Source of the DNA: Mariprofundaceae bacterium
Lineage (GTDB): Bacteria > Pseudomonadota > Zetaproteobacteria > Mariprofundales > J009
DNA: 7,406 nt
Direction of reading: 5' to 3'
Assembly (NCBI GenBank): GCA_015489095.1
Contig: WFMN01000177.1
Coordinates: 1-7,406, forward strand
The position numbers were made by a program, and so were the translations under genes. The notes under the pieces are model-generated. The model saw nothing but the letters and a program-made list of their open reading frames with translations, was not told where the DNA came from and made no database searches. Positions 1 through 7,212 of the stretch are shown here, in pieces (positions within the stretch are counted from its first letter, which is position 1; each line of letters opens with the position of its first letter).

Positions 1-121
1 CACCCTTGGCGGCCAAAACCTTGGTGATCGCCGCCGTCAGCGTCGTCTTGCCGTGATCCACATGGCCGATCGTGCCGATATTGACATGCGGCTTGGTGCG
101 TTCAAATTTCTCTTTGGACAT
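1..121 (-). CDS. tuf: Elongation factor Tu, N-terminal 40 codons (partial, runs off left edge)
   Basis: EF-Tu is the GTPase that delivers aminoacyl-tRNA to the ribosomal A site. Reading leftward from the ATG at 121-119, the fragment begins MSKEKFERTKPHVNIGTIGH and continues through VDHGKTTLTAAITKVLAAKG. The P-loop G1 motif (GHVDHGKT) lies at residues 19-26. The start is fixed by a good Shine-Dalgarno (AAGGAG, 129-134) seven bases upstream and by the standard EF-Tu N-terminus. It is the fourth gene of the str operon, after fusA, as in many proteobacteria. The rest of the G domain and domains II and III lie outside the window. Whether the genome has a second tuf copy cannot be seen. Confidence 0.97.
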   Translation of the reverse strand, partial: MSKEKFERTKPHVNIGTIGHVDHGKTTLTAAITKVLAAKG

Positions 122-128
122 CGTGCTT

Positions 129-134
129 CTCCTT
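129..134 (-). promoter_or_regulatory. Shine-Dalgarno of tuf
   Basis: The minus strand reads AAGGAG seven bases before the tuf ATG. It contains a GGA triplet, so it could also take part in CsrA-type binding if the upstream hairpins are real CsrA sites. Confidence 0.85.
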
Positions 135-143
135 GATTCCATC

Positions 144-171
144 GCAACAACCCCATCCGTGGAGTTGCTGC
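144..171 (-). promoter_or_regulatory. Stem-loop SL5 with ACGGAU hexaloop, possible CsrA-type site
   Basis: In the mRNA (minus) sense, 171-161 pairs with 154-144. This gives 11 base pairs including two G-U wobbles, with the six-base loop ACGGAU closed by C-G pairs. An ANGGAN hexaloop closed by C-G is the known recognition element of CsrA/RsmE. It ends nine bases before the tuf Shine-Dalgarno. The fold is read by eye. Binding is inferred, and no csrA gene is visible in the window. Confidence 0.5.
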
Positions 172-176
172 TTGAC

Positions 177-206
177 GGGAAGTGAAAAACGCGGTTTTCA
201 CTTCCC
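177..206 (-). promoter_or_regulatory. Stem-loop SL4, perfect 12-bp inverted repeat
   Basis: The arms GGGAAGTGAAAA and TTTTCACTTCCC are perfectly complementary around a six-base spacer. No T-tract follows on either strand, so it does not look like an intrinsic terminator. It lies in the fusA-tuf spacer and could be an mRNA processing, stability or regulatory element, or a protein-binding operator. Confidence 0.75.
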
Positions 207-210
207 TTAC

Positions 211-244
211 AAACCAAGCACTTGCTTGCGCAAGCGCTCGGTTT
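211..244 (-). promoter_or_regulatory. Stem-loop SL3 in the fusA-tuf spacer
   Basis: In the mRNA sense, 244-236 pairs with 219-211 (nine pairs including one G-U). Above a one-sided four-base bulge, the 12-bp palindrome GCTTGCGCAAGC at 224-235 forms an upper stem. It is imperfect but continuous with its neighbours. Confidence 0.5.
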
Positions 245-245
245 G

Positions 246-265
246 CGCGGCCGTCCGTGGCCGCG
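246..265 (-). promoter_or_regulatory. Stem-loop SL2 with ACGGAC hexaloop, possible CsrA-type site
   Basis: A perfect seven-bp GC stem (CGCGGCC with GGCCGCG) presents the loop ACGGAC. The loop fits the ANGGAN hexaloop closed by C-G that CsrA/RsmE proteins bind. SL5 presents nearly the same loop (ACGGAU) closed by the same CC-GG pairs, although the rest of the two stems differ. That is the pattern expected if the loop, not the stem, is selected. Confidence 0.55.
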
Positions 266-267
266 AC

Positions 268-287
268 GGCGACTTTAGGCAGTCGCC
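268..287 (-). promoter_or_regulatory. Stem-loop SL1 directly after the fusA stop
   Basis: A seven-bp stem (GGCGACT with AGTCGCC) encloses a six-base loop, GCCTAA. It begins four bases after the fusA TAA. No U-tract follows, so it is probably not a terminator, consistent with tuf being co-transcribed. Confidence 0.6.
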
Positions 288-291
288 CTCC

Positions 292-2370
<2,079 letters not shown>

Positions 2371-2378
2371 AGTCCCTA

Positions 2379-2384
2379 CTCCTT
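2379..2384 (-). promoter_or_regulatory. Shine-Dalgarno that fixes the GTG start of fusA
   Basis: The minus strand reads AAGGAG with an eight-base spacer to GTG. This supports the non-ATG start of fusA. Confidence 0.85.
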
Positions 2385-2424
2385 ACACCAGATACTTAAA
2401 ACTATAAAGAACGAAAAAAGAAAA

Positions 2425-2895
2425 CTACCAGCGGAAATGCGAGAACGCCTTGTTGGCCTCCGCCATCCGATGGGTCTCATCACGCTTCTTGAACGCCCCG
2501 CCGCGCTCCTGCACCGCGTCGGCGATCTCGTAGCCCAACCGCTCCGCCATGGTGTGCTCGCTCCGCTTGCGGGCATACTCCACCAGCCAGCGCACCGCCA
2601 GCGACTCCTGACGCCGCTCCGACACCTCGATCGGCACCTGATAGGTGGCGCCACCCACACGACGGGACTTCACCTCAACCAGCGGACGCACCGCCTCCAG
2701 CGCGCGATGCAACACCTCCAGCGGCTGCGAGCCGGTCTTCTGACCGGCGATTTCCATCGCCTCATAGACGATCGACTCCGCGATCGACTTCTTGCCGTCG
2801 AGCATCACTTTATTCACTACTGTCGAAACCTTGACATCACCGTACTTGGCGTCGGGGGTGACAGGCTTACGGGTTGGCGGTCCTTTCCGTGGCAT
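2425..2895 (-). CDS. rpsG: Small-subunit ribosomal protein S7
   Basis: S7 nucleates assembly of the 30S head by binding 16S rRNA and contacts mRNA and tRNA near the E site. The product is 156 aa, the normal length of the short bacterial form. It starts MPRKGPPTRKP and shows family hallmarks including NKVMLDGKKS, the RRVGGATYQVP region and a C-terminus ending AFSHFRW. The ATG is preceded by AGAGGA (2905-2910) at nine bases. It lies only 22 nt after rpsL. In E. coli the rpsL-rpsG gap is about 100 nt and carries the S7 autoregulatory site, so that exact mechanism is unlikely here. Confidence 0.98.
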   Translation of the reverse strand: MPRKGPPTRKPVTPDAKYGDVKVSTVVNKVMLDGKKSIAESIVYEAMEIAGQKTGSQPLEVLHRALEAVRPLVEVKSRRVGGATYQVPIEVSERRQESLAVRWLVEYARKRSEHTMAERLGYEIADAVQERGGAFKKRDETHRMAEANKAFSHFRW

Positions 2896-2917
2896 TTACT
2901 TCAATCCTCTCGAAAAC

Positions 2918-3289
2918 TTACTTGGGACGCTTGGCGCCATACTTCGAACGCGCCTGCTTGCGACCTTCCACGCCGGAGGCATCGAGCACACCGCGCAGGA
3001 TGTGGTAACGCACACCGGGCAGATCCTTCACACGACCACCGCGAATCAGCACCACCGAGTGCTCCTGCAACCGATGCCCCTCGCCGGGAATATAGGCCGT
3101 CACCTCGAAGCCGTTGGTCAAACGGACACGCGCCACTTTACGCAGCGCCGAGTTCGGCTTCTTCGGAGTGGTGGTATAGACACGGGTGCAGACGCCACGA
3201 CGCTGTGGGCAGGCCTGCAGCGCGGGCACCTTGTTGATCTTGCGTTTGTCCACTCGCGGTTTACGAATCAGCTGGTTAATGGTTGGCAT
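2918..3289 (-). CDS. rpsL: Small-subunit ribosomal protein S12
   Basis: S12 sits at the decoding centre and controls reading accuracy. It is the target altered in classical streptomycin resistance. The 123-aa product has the conserved core TTTPKKPNSALRK, and both lysines (K43 and K44 counting Met) are intact. Also intact is GGRVKDLPGVRYH, with K88 and D89; in E. coli this aspartate is methylthiolated. The sequence is therefore the streptomycin-sensitive type. The ATG at 3289-3287 is preceded by TGAGGT (3294-3299). It is the first gene of the str operon, and the promoter lies immediately upstream. Confidence 0.98.
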   Translation of the reverse strand: MPTINQLIRKPRVDKRKINKVPALQACPQRRGVCTRVYTTTPKKPNSALRKVARVRLTNGFEVTAYIPGEGHRLQEHSVVLIRGGRVKDLPGVRYHILRGVLDASGVEGRKQARSKYGAKRPK

Positions 3290-3345
3290 ATCTACCTCAA
3301 TTTCAGTGTCTGCGCAGCCGATAGGCCGGTCGCAAAGGGCGGCGA

Positions 3346-3374
3346 ACCGTAGCGAGCAGCCATATGGGTGTCAA
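3346..3374 (-). promoter_or_regulatory. Predicted sigma-70 promoter of the str operon
   Basis: On the minus strand a perfect -35 TTGACA (3374-3369) is followed by a 17-nt spacer and a weak -10 TACGGT (3351-3346). Transcription should begin near 3339, giving a leader of about 50 nt before rpsL. The bases after the -10 are GC-rich (TCGCCGCCC), a discriminator typical of stringently controlled translation promoters. It lies between the ileS terminator and the first str gene, where a promoter is expected. Confidence 0.6.
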
Positions 3375-3394
3375 CAGAGGCCTCACGCGGCGGG

Positions 3395-3421
3395 AAAAAG
3401 GGGGGAGATCACCCCTCCCCC
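3395..3421 (-). terminator. Intrinsic terminator of ileS, overlapping its 3' end
   Basis: On the minus strand GGGGGAG (3421-3415) pairs with CTCCCCC (3407-3401) around a seven-base loop, followed by C and a run of five T (3399-3395). The ileS TGA (3411-3409) lies within the loop, so the last codons form the left arm. It separates ileS from the str promoter 21 nt further on. Confidence 0.75.
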
Positions 3422-6189
3422 ACAACCACATCAAAACAGCGGCCGCAGAGCGCATGATGCACGGCGTGGTCGGGCGCCTTGGGCGCTGCAACTGTCCAGC
3501 AACGGGGGCATTTGCTACCGGAAGCAGGCAGCAACGCCAGCGCCTCGCCCTCTTCGACCGCGGCGACAATCAACAGTTGCGCCAGCTCCGCATCGACGGC
3601 GAGCCCCGCATCCGCCGGCACCACCACCTTGGCCGCGATCGACGATTTGATCGTCCCCTCCTTCTTGGCCGCGTCGAGCAGGGTGTTGACCCGCTCGCGC
3701 AGGTCGAAAAAGCGATCCCACCACCCCTCGTCAATCGCGCACGGCGCAGGTTCCAGCAGGGTTTGCAGATGGACACTCCCCGCACTTCCGGGCAGAAACT
3801 GCCACGCCTCTTCCGCCGTGAACGGTAGAATCGGCGCAATCAGCCGGATCAAGGTGTTGGCAATGGTATAGAGCGTGGAGCGCGCCGAGCGACGCCGCGG
3901 CGAATCGGCACCGTCGCAGTAGAGCCGATCCTTGATCACATCGAGGTAAAAGCCACCCATCTCCACCGCGCAGAACTGCTGCAACTGCTGGGCGATGCGG
4001 TGAAAACGGTAGCTGTTGTAATCGGCCACAACACCCACACTCAACCGGTGCAGCCGGTGCAGCGCCCAGCGATCCACCGCGCTGCACGCCTCCTGCGGCA
4101 CCAGATCGCAGGCAGGGTCGAACCCGTCGAGGTTCCCCAGCATGAAGCGGATGGTGTTGCGCAACCTCCGGTAGCCCTCGCTGCGCTGCTTGATGATGGT
4201 GTCGCTGATACGGATATCGGCGGAGTAGTCCTCACTCGCCACCCACAGCCGCAGGATATCCGCCCCCAACTGCTGGATAATCTTCTGCGGCGCCACCACA
4301 TTGCCGCGCGACTTCGACATCTTGTTGCCGTTGCCGTCAACCACGAAGCCGTGGGTCAGCACCCCCTTGAACGGGGCGACCCCGCGCGTGCCGACGCTCT
4401 CCAGCAGCGAGGACTGAAACCAGCCGCGATGCTGATCCGACCCCTCGAGGTAGAGATCGGCGGGCGACGCCAGCGCCGGGTTCTGCTCCAGCACGCAGGC
4501 GTGGGTCGAGCCGGAATCGAACCAGACATCCAAGATATCGCGCTCCTGCGAGAAGCGGCTGCCGCCGCAATCGGGGCAGGTTGCCCCCTGCGGCAAAAAC
4601 GCCTCCACGCCGAGCCGGAACCAGACATCCGCCCCCTCCTGCGCCACCTTGGCCGCCACCGCCTCGATCACCTCGGCGGTCGTCACCCCGTGCGAGCCGC
4701 AGTCGTCGCAGCGGATCACCGTGATCGGCACCCCCCAGTTGCGCTGGCGTGACACGCACCAATCTGGCCGCCCCTCCACCATGGTGCGGATACGGTTCTC
4801 GCCCCACTCCGGCGTCCACGCCACCTTGCCGATCTCCGCCAGCGCCCGCTGCCGCAGCCCATTCTTCTCCATGGAGATAAACCACTGCGGCGTGGCGCGG
4901 AAGATGAGCGGCTTGTGGCAGCGCCAGCAGTGGGGGTAGGCGTGCTGCACCGTGCGATCATCAAGCAGCGCCCCGCACCCGCGCAGGTGGTCGATCACCA
5001 GCGCGTTGGCCTTGGAGACATGCTGCCCCCCGACCACCGGCGTATCGGCGGCGAACACCCCGTGGTCATCCACCGGGTTAAACGGCGTAAGCCCATAGCG
5101 GCAGCCGATCGCATAATCCTCCTGCCCGTGGCCGGGCGCGGTATGCACCGCCCCGGTGCCCGCCTCCAGCGTCACATGGTCGCCGACCAGAATCGGTGCA
5201 TCCTGATCGAGGTAGGGGTGACGAAAGCGGCGCCGATCGAGCGCCGCGCCGGCAAACTCGGCCACCACCTCACCGGCCACGCCCACCGATTTCAGCACCC
5301 CGTCCGCCAGCTCCCGCGCCAGAATGAGCATCTCGCCCGCGCGCAGGTTGGCGACCTCGTTGCCGGATGTCAGCCGCACCGCCACATAGCGGTAATCCGG
5401 CCCCACCGACACCGCCAGATTGGCGGGAATCGTCCATGGCGTGGTGGTCCAGATCACGATGGAAACAGCCCCTTCCAGCGCCGGGTCGATATCGGCGAGC
5501 GGCTCACCGGCGGCAAACTTCACCAGAATCGAATGCGAGGTGTGCTCCTCGTGCTCCACCTCGGCCTCCGCCAGCGCGGTGGCGCACGACACACACCAGT
5601 GCACCGGCTTCGCCCCTTTATAGAGGCCGCCGTTGTGCAGAAAACGGCCGATCTCGCGCACGGTGTTGGCCTCGAAGGCGTAATCCATGGTGACATAGGG
5701 GTTCTCCCAGTCGCCGGCGACCCCCAACCGCTTAAACTCCTCGCGCTGCACATCGATCTGACCGCGGGCGTAGTCTCGGCAGGCGGCGCGGAACTCCGAA
5801 TCGCCAACATCCGCCATCTTGCGCTTCTTTTTCTTGAACTTCTCCTCGACTTTCAGCTCGATCGGCAGCCCGTGGCAGTCCCACCCCGGCACATAGGGGG
5901 CGTCGAACCCCTGCATCGACTTGGCGCGCACCACCACATCCTTGAGGATCTTGTTGACCGCGTGGCCGATGTGGATGTTGCCGTTGGCGTAGGGCGGGCC
6001 GTCGTGGAGCACAAACTTCGGCGCCCCCTTGCGCGCCGCGCGCAGCTTGCGGTACAGCCCGTCGCGCTCCCACTGCTCCAGCCACTTCGGCTCCTGCCTG
6101 GGCAGGTTGCCGCGCATCGGAAAGTCGGTCTTGGGCAGAAAAACGGTCGGTCGGTAATCGGGCGTTTGGGGTTCGGATGAATCGCGCAT
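3409..6189 (-). CDS. ileS: Isoleucyl-tRNA synthetase
   Basis: This class I synthetase charges tRNA-Ile in the cytoplasm and hydrolyses mischarged Val-tRNA. From ATG 6189 it is 926 aa (E. coli has 938). The HIGH motif is at 73-76 (GNIHIGH) and KMSKS at 623-627. The CP1 editing domain carries TTTPWTIPANL and GTGAVHTAPGHGQEDY (344-359). The C-terminal zinc finger has C894, C897, C915 and C918 (CPRCW and CGRCF). A second zinc-ribbon pair, C494/C497 (CDDCG) and C538/C541 (CPDCG), interrupts the region before DVWFDSG. A longer frame opens at 6264, but its extra 25 residues resemble no IleRS N-terminus and lack a convincing ribosome binding site. ATG 6189 has GGAG five bases upstream (6195-6198), and the fragment TDFPMRGNL then falls where it does in E. 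coli. Confidence 0.97.
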   Translation of the reverse strand: MRDSSEPQTPDYRPTVFLPKTDFPMRGNLPRQEPKWLEQWERDGLYRKLRAARKGAPKFVLHDGPPYANGNIHIGHAVNKILKDVVVRAKSMQGFDAPYVPGWDCHGLPIELKVEEKFKKKKRKMADVGDSEFRAACRDYARGQIDVQREEFKRLGVAGDWENPYVTMDYAFEANTVREIGRFLHNGGLYKGAKPVHWCVSCATALAEAEVEHEEHTSHSILVKFAAGEPLADIDPALEGAVSIVIWTTTPWTIPANLAVSVGPDYRYVAVRLTSGNEVANLRAGEMLILARELADGVLKSVGVAGEVVAEFAGAALDRRRFRHPYLDQDAPILVGDHVTLEAGTGAVHTAPGHGQEDYAIGCRYGLTPFNPVDDHGVFAADTPVVGGQHVSKANALVIDHLRGCGALLDDRTVQHAYPHCWRCHKPLIFRATPQWFISMEKNGLRQRALAEIGKVAWTPEWGENRIRTMVEGRPDWCVSRQRNWGVPITVIRCDDCGSHGVTTAEVIEAVAAKVAQEGADVWFRLGVEAFLPQGATCPDCGGSRFSQERDILDVWFDSGSTHACVLEQNPALASPADLYLEGSDQHRGWFQSSLLESVGTRGVAPFKGVLTHGFVVDGNGNKMSKSRGNVVAPQKIIQQLGADILRLWVASEDYSADIRISDTIIKQRSEGYRRLRNTIRFMLGNLDGFDPACDLVPQEACSAVDRWALHRLHRLSVGVVADYNSYRFHRIAQQLQQFCAVEMGGFYLDVIKDRLYCDGADSPRRRSARSTLYTIANTLIRLIAPILPFTAEEAWQFLPGSAGSVHLQTLLEPAPCAIDEGWWDRFFDLRERVNTLLDAAKKEGTIKSSIAAKVVVPADAGLAVDAELAQLLIVAAVEEGEALALLPASGSKCPRCWTVAAPKAPDHAVHHALCGRCFDVVVGEG

Positions 6190-6194
6190 GACAG

Positions 6195-6198
6195 CTCC
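6195..6198 (-). promoter_or_regulatory. Shine-Dalgarno that selects the ileS start at 6189
   Basis: The minus strand reads GGAG with five bases to ATG 6189. The upstream candidate ATG at 6264 has only a G-run directly against it. This supports the shorter 926-aa protein. Confidence 0.65.
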
Positions 6199-6207
6199 AA
6201 CGGTTGA

Positions 6208-6236
6208 AAAATTGGCGCGCACGCTAACCGTGCCAA
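6208..6236 (-). promoter_or_regulatory. Weak candidate promoter for ileS
   Basis: On the minus strand TTGGCA (6236-6231), a 17-nt spacer and AATTTT (6213-6208) make a partial sigma-70 match. The implied leader would be only about 12 nt, which is short though it could still hold the GGAG. ileS must have a promoter in or near this gap because its neighbour is divergent. I see no better candidate, and no convincing plus-strand promoter for the response regulator. Confidence 0.25.
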
Positions 6237-6320
6237 CCACGGATGCCCATTCCCCCTTCGACATCGCCCCCGCGTGGTGTCAGGGTTCCGCCGCAAACTT
6301 TCGCGGGAGGTCGCAATCCA

Positions 6321-6776
6321 ATGGCTGAAAAACAGGCGGTGTTTCATTTTGTCGATGACGATCCGGTCATCCGCTCCTTCATGCTGGAGTTGGTGCCCGA
6401 CTTAGGTCATGAGATCAAGGTGTTCGCCAGCGCCGCCTCCTACCTTAGCTACACCAAGAGCGAGATATTCCGCCTGCCCACCGCCGTGCTAACCGACATC
6501 CAGATGCCCGACATGAACGGCTTCGAGCTGGCCGACACCCTGCGCGCGCAGTTCCCCTACCTGAAGATCGCGCTGGTCACCGGCTACCCCAGCTACAAGG
6601 CCAACAAGGATCACCCCGGCTGCTTCTTCATGTCCAAGCCCTTCTTCCCCGCCGACCTAGGCGCACTGCTGGGGGCGCTAAGCTGCTGCCACTACGGCGA
6701 AGCGAACCCGGACATCTTGAAAAAGGATAGCCCGAAATGCGACATGGGGCTCGAGCACAACTGCCCGTTTAAGTAA
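6321..6776 (+). CDS. Stand-alone receiver-domain response regulator with Cys-rich tail
   Basis: A single CheY-like receiver domain spans roughly residues 6-120 of 151, with no DNA-binding or enzymatic output domain. The acidic pocket is VDDDP (D12-D14) and the phosphoacceptor is D59 in LTDIQMPDMNG. The switch threonine is T87 (ALVTGYP) and the conserved lysine is K106 (MSKPF). All catalytic residues are present, so phosphorylation by a histidine kinase is expected. The last 30 residues add SCCHYG and end CDMGLEHNCPFK, with Cys at 122, 123, 140 and 148 and His at 124 and 146. The ATG at 6321 is preceded by GGGAGGT (6305-6311) at nine bases. An in-frame ATG at 6243 would add 26 proline-rich residues unlike a receiver. 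It is divergent from ileS and convergent with a histidine kinase. It may act through protein contacts or in a phosphorelay; the specific function is unknown. Confidence 0.9.
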   Translation: MAEKQAVFHFVDDDPVIRSFMLELVPDLGHEIKVFASAASYLSYTKSEIFRLPTAVLTDIQMPDMNGFELADTLRAQFPYLKIALVTGYPSYKANKDHPGCFFMSKPFFPADLGALLGALSCCHYGEANPDILKKDSPKCDMGLEHNCPFK

Positions 6777-6781
6777 GTTTA

Positions 6782-6811
6782 TTTTCACCACAGAGGCACG
6801 GAGGCACAGAG
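6782..6811 (+). repeat. Forward repeat copy P1
   Basis: This 30-bp segment (TTTTCACC followed by three octamers) is identical to 6893-6922. It starts five bases after the response regulator stop codon. Confidence 0.85.
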
Positions 6812-6833
6812 GAAAGAAGGAAAAGGGGTCGTC

Positions 6834-6854
6834 ATGCCGGACTTGATCCGGCAT
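6834..6854. repeat. Palindromic intergenic repeat, TGCCGGA-TCCGGCA type
   Basis: ATGCCGGA (6834-6841) and TCCGGCAT (6847-6854) pair perfectly around CTTGA. This palindrome, seen in translation as fragments like WMPDQVRHD, is a widespread short intergenic repeat in proteobacteria, notably alphaproteobacteria (from memory). Its sequence is unrelated to the octamer repeats that flank it. Confidence 0.75.
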
Positions 6855-6891
6855 CCACCAACACCACAACCCCCGCCGGAGGGCTGTAGGG

Positions 6892-7051
6892 TTTTTCACC
6901 ACAGAGGCACGGAGGCACAGAGAGAAGAAGAAAGGGGTTGTCATCGCCATCCCGCCCATCCGTCATTCCCTCCGTGTCTCCGTGCCTCTGTGGTAAACCT
7001 CTATTCCCTCCGTGTCTCTGTGGTAAACCTCCGCGCCTCCGCGGTGAAAAA
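6892..7051. repeat. Composite repeat unit A with inverted ends
   Basis: This 160-bp unit begins TTTTTCACC (6892-6900) and ends with the exact inverse GGTGAAAAA (7043-7051). The inverted match extends to about 26 bp with three mismatches, all of them A/G transitions. Inside are forward core P2, a spacer (GGGGTTGTCATCGCCATCCC, 6934-6953) and inverted cores at 6970-6993 and 7008-7023. It resembles unit B at 7060-7209. It could be a miniature inverted-repeat element, but no target-site duplication is apparent by eye. Confidence 0.65.
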
Positions 7052-7059
7052 GAATTGAA

Positions 7060-7209
7060 CCACAGAGACACGGAGGCACAGAGAGAAGAAGAACAAGGGT
7101 TGTCATCGCCATCCCCCATTCCCTCCGTGCCTCTGTGCCTCTGTGGTAGACCTCTATTCCCTCTGTGTCTCCGTGCCTCTGTGGTAAACCTCCGCGCCTC
7201 CGCGGTGAA
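7060..7209. repeat. Composite repeat unit B, tandem copy of unit A
   Basis: The order of parts matches unit A: forward core (7060-7083), AGAAGAAGAA stretch, TTGTCATCGCCATCCC spacer, two inverted cores (7123-7146, 7161-7184) joined by an ACCTCTATTCC linker, and a CTCCGCGC/CTCCGCGG tail ending GGTGAA. The second inverted core is 8 bp longer than in unit A, and the spacer is shorter by about 10 bp. The differences are thus one octamer gain or loss, a spacer indel and point substitutions. Confidence 0.7.
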
Positions 7210-7212
7210 TGT

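Larger units (their letters stand above)
6777..7212. repeat. Gene-free region of nested octamer repeats and palindromes
   Basis: No gene is supported in these 436 bases. Octamers of the forms CACAGAGG, CACGGAGG and CACAGAGA occur in short tandem runs in both orientations. Forward cores lie at 6788-6811, 6899-6922 and 7060-7083. Inverted cores lie at 6970-6993, 7008-7023, 7123-7146 and 7161-7184. A related GC-rich form (CTCCGCGC then CTCCGCGG) occurs at 7030-7044 and 7191-7205. Open frames across it translate to repeat products such as SVPPCLCG and LCLRASVV and are not proteins. The region lies between two convergent genes and could act as a bidirectional transcript end, though no U-tract terminator is visible. 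Confidence 0.85.

Noticed and set aside
177..206. Intrinsic terminator between fusA and tuf
   Set aside because: The stem is strong, but no U-tract follows it in the direction of transcription, and tuf is expected to be co-transcribed.
4915..6180. Long 421-codon plus-strand open frame
   Set aside because: It lies wholly antisense to ileS and shows the same shadow composition, with no independent support.
6220..6236. Possible sigma-54 promoter (TGGCAC on the minus strand)
   Set aside because: The GG and GC elements are not at the required 10-bp separation; the nearby GC pairs give 8 or 12 bp.
6190..6264. N-terminal extension of ileS from ATG 6264
   Set aside because: The extra 25 residues do not resemble IleRS and lack a good ribosome binding site. 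ATG 6189 has GGAG and gives the standard N-terminus.
6782..7209. CRISPR-like array
   Set aside because: The repeats occur in both orientations, the cores are made of octamers, the spacers are themselves repeated rather than unique, and no cas genes are visible.
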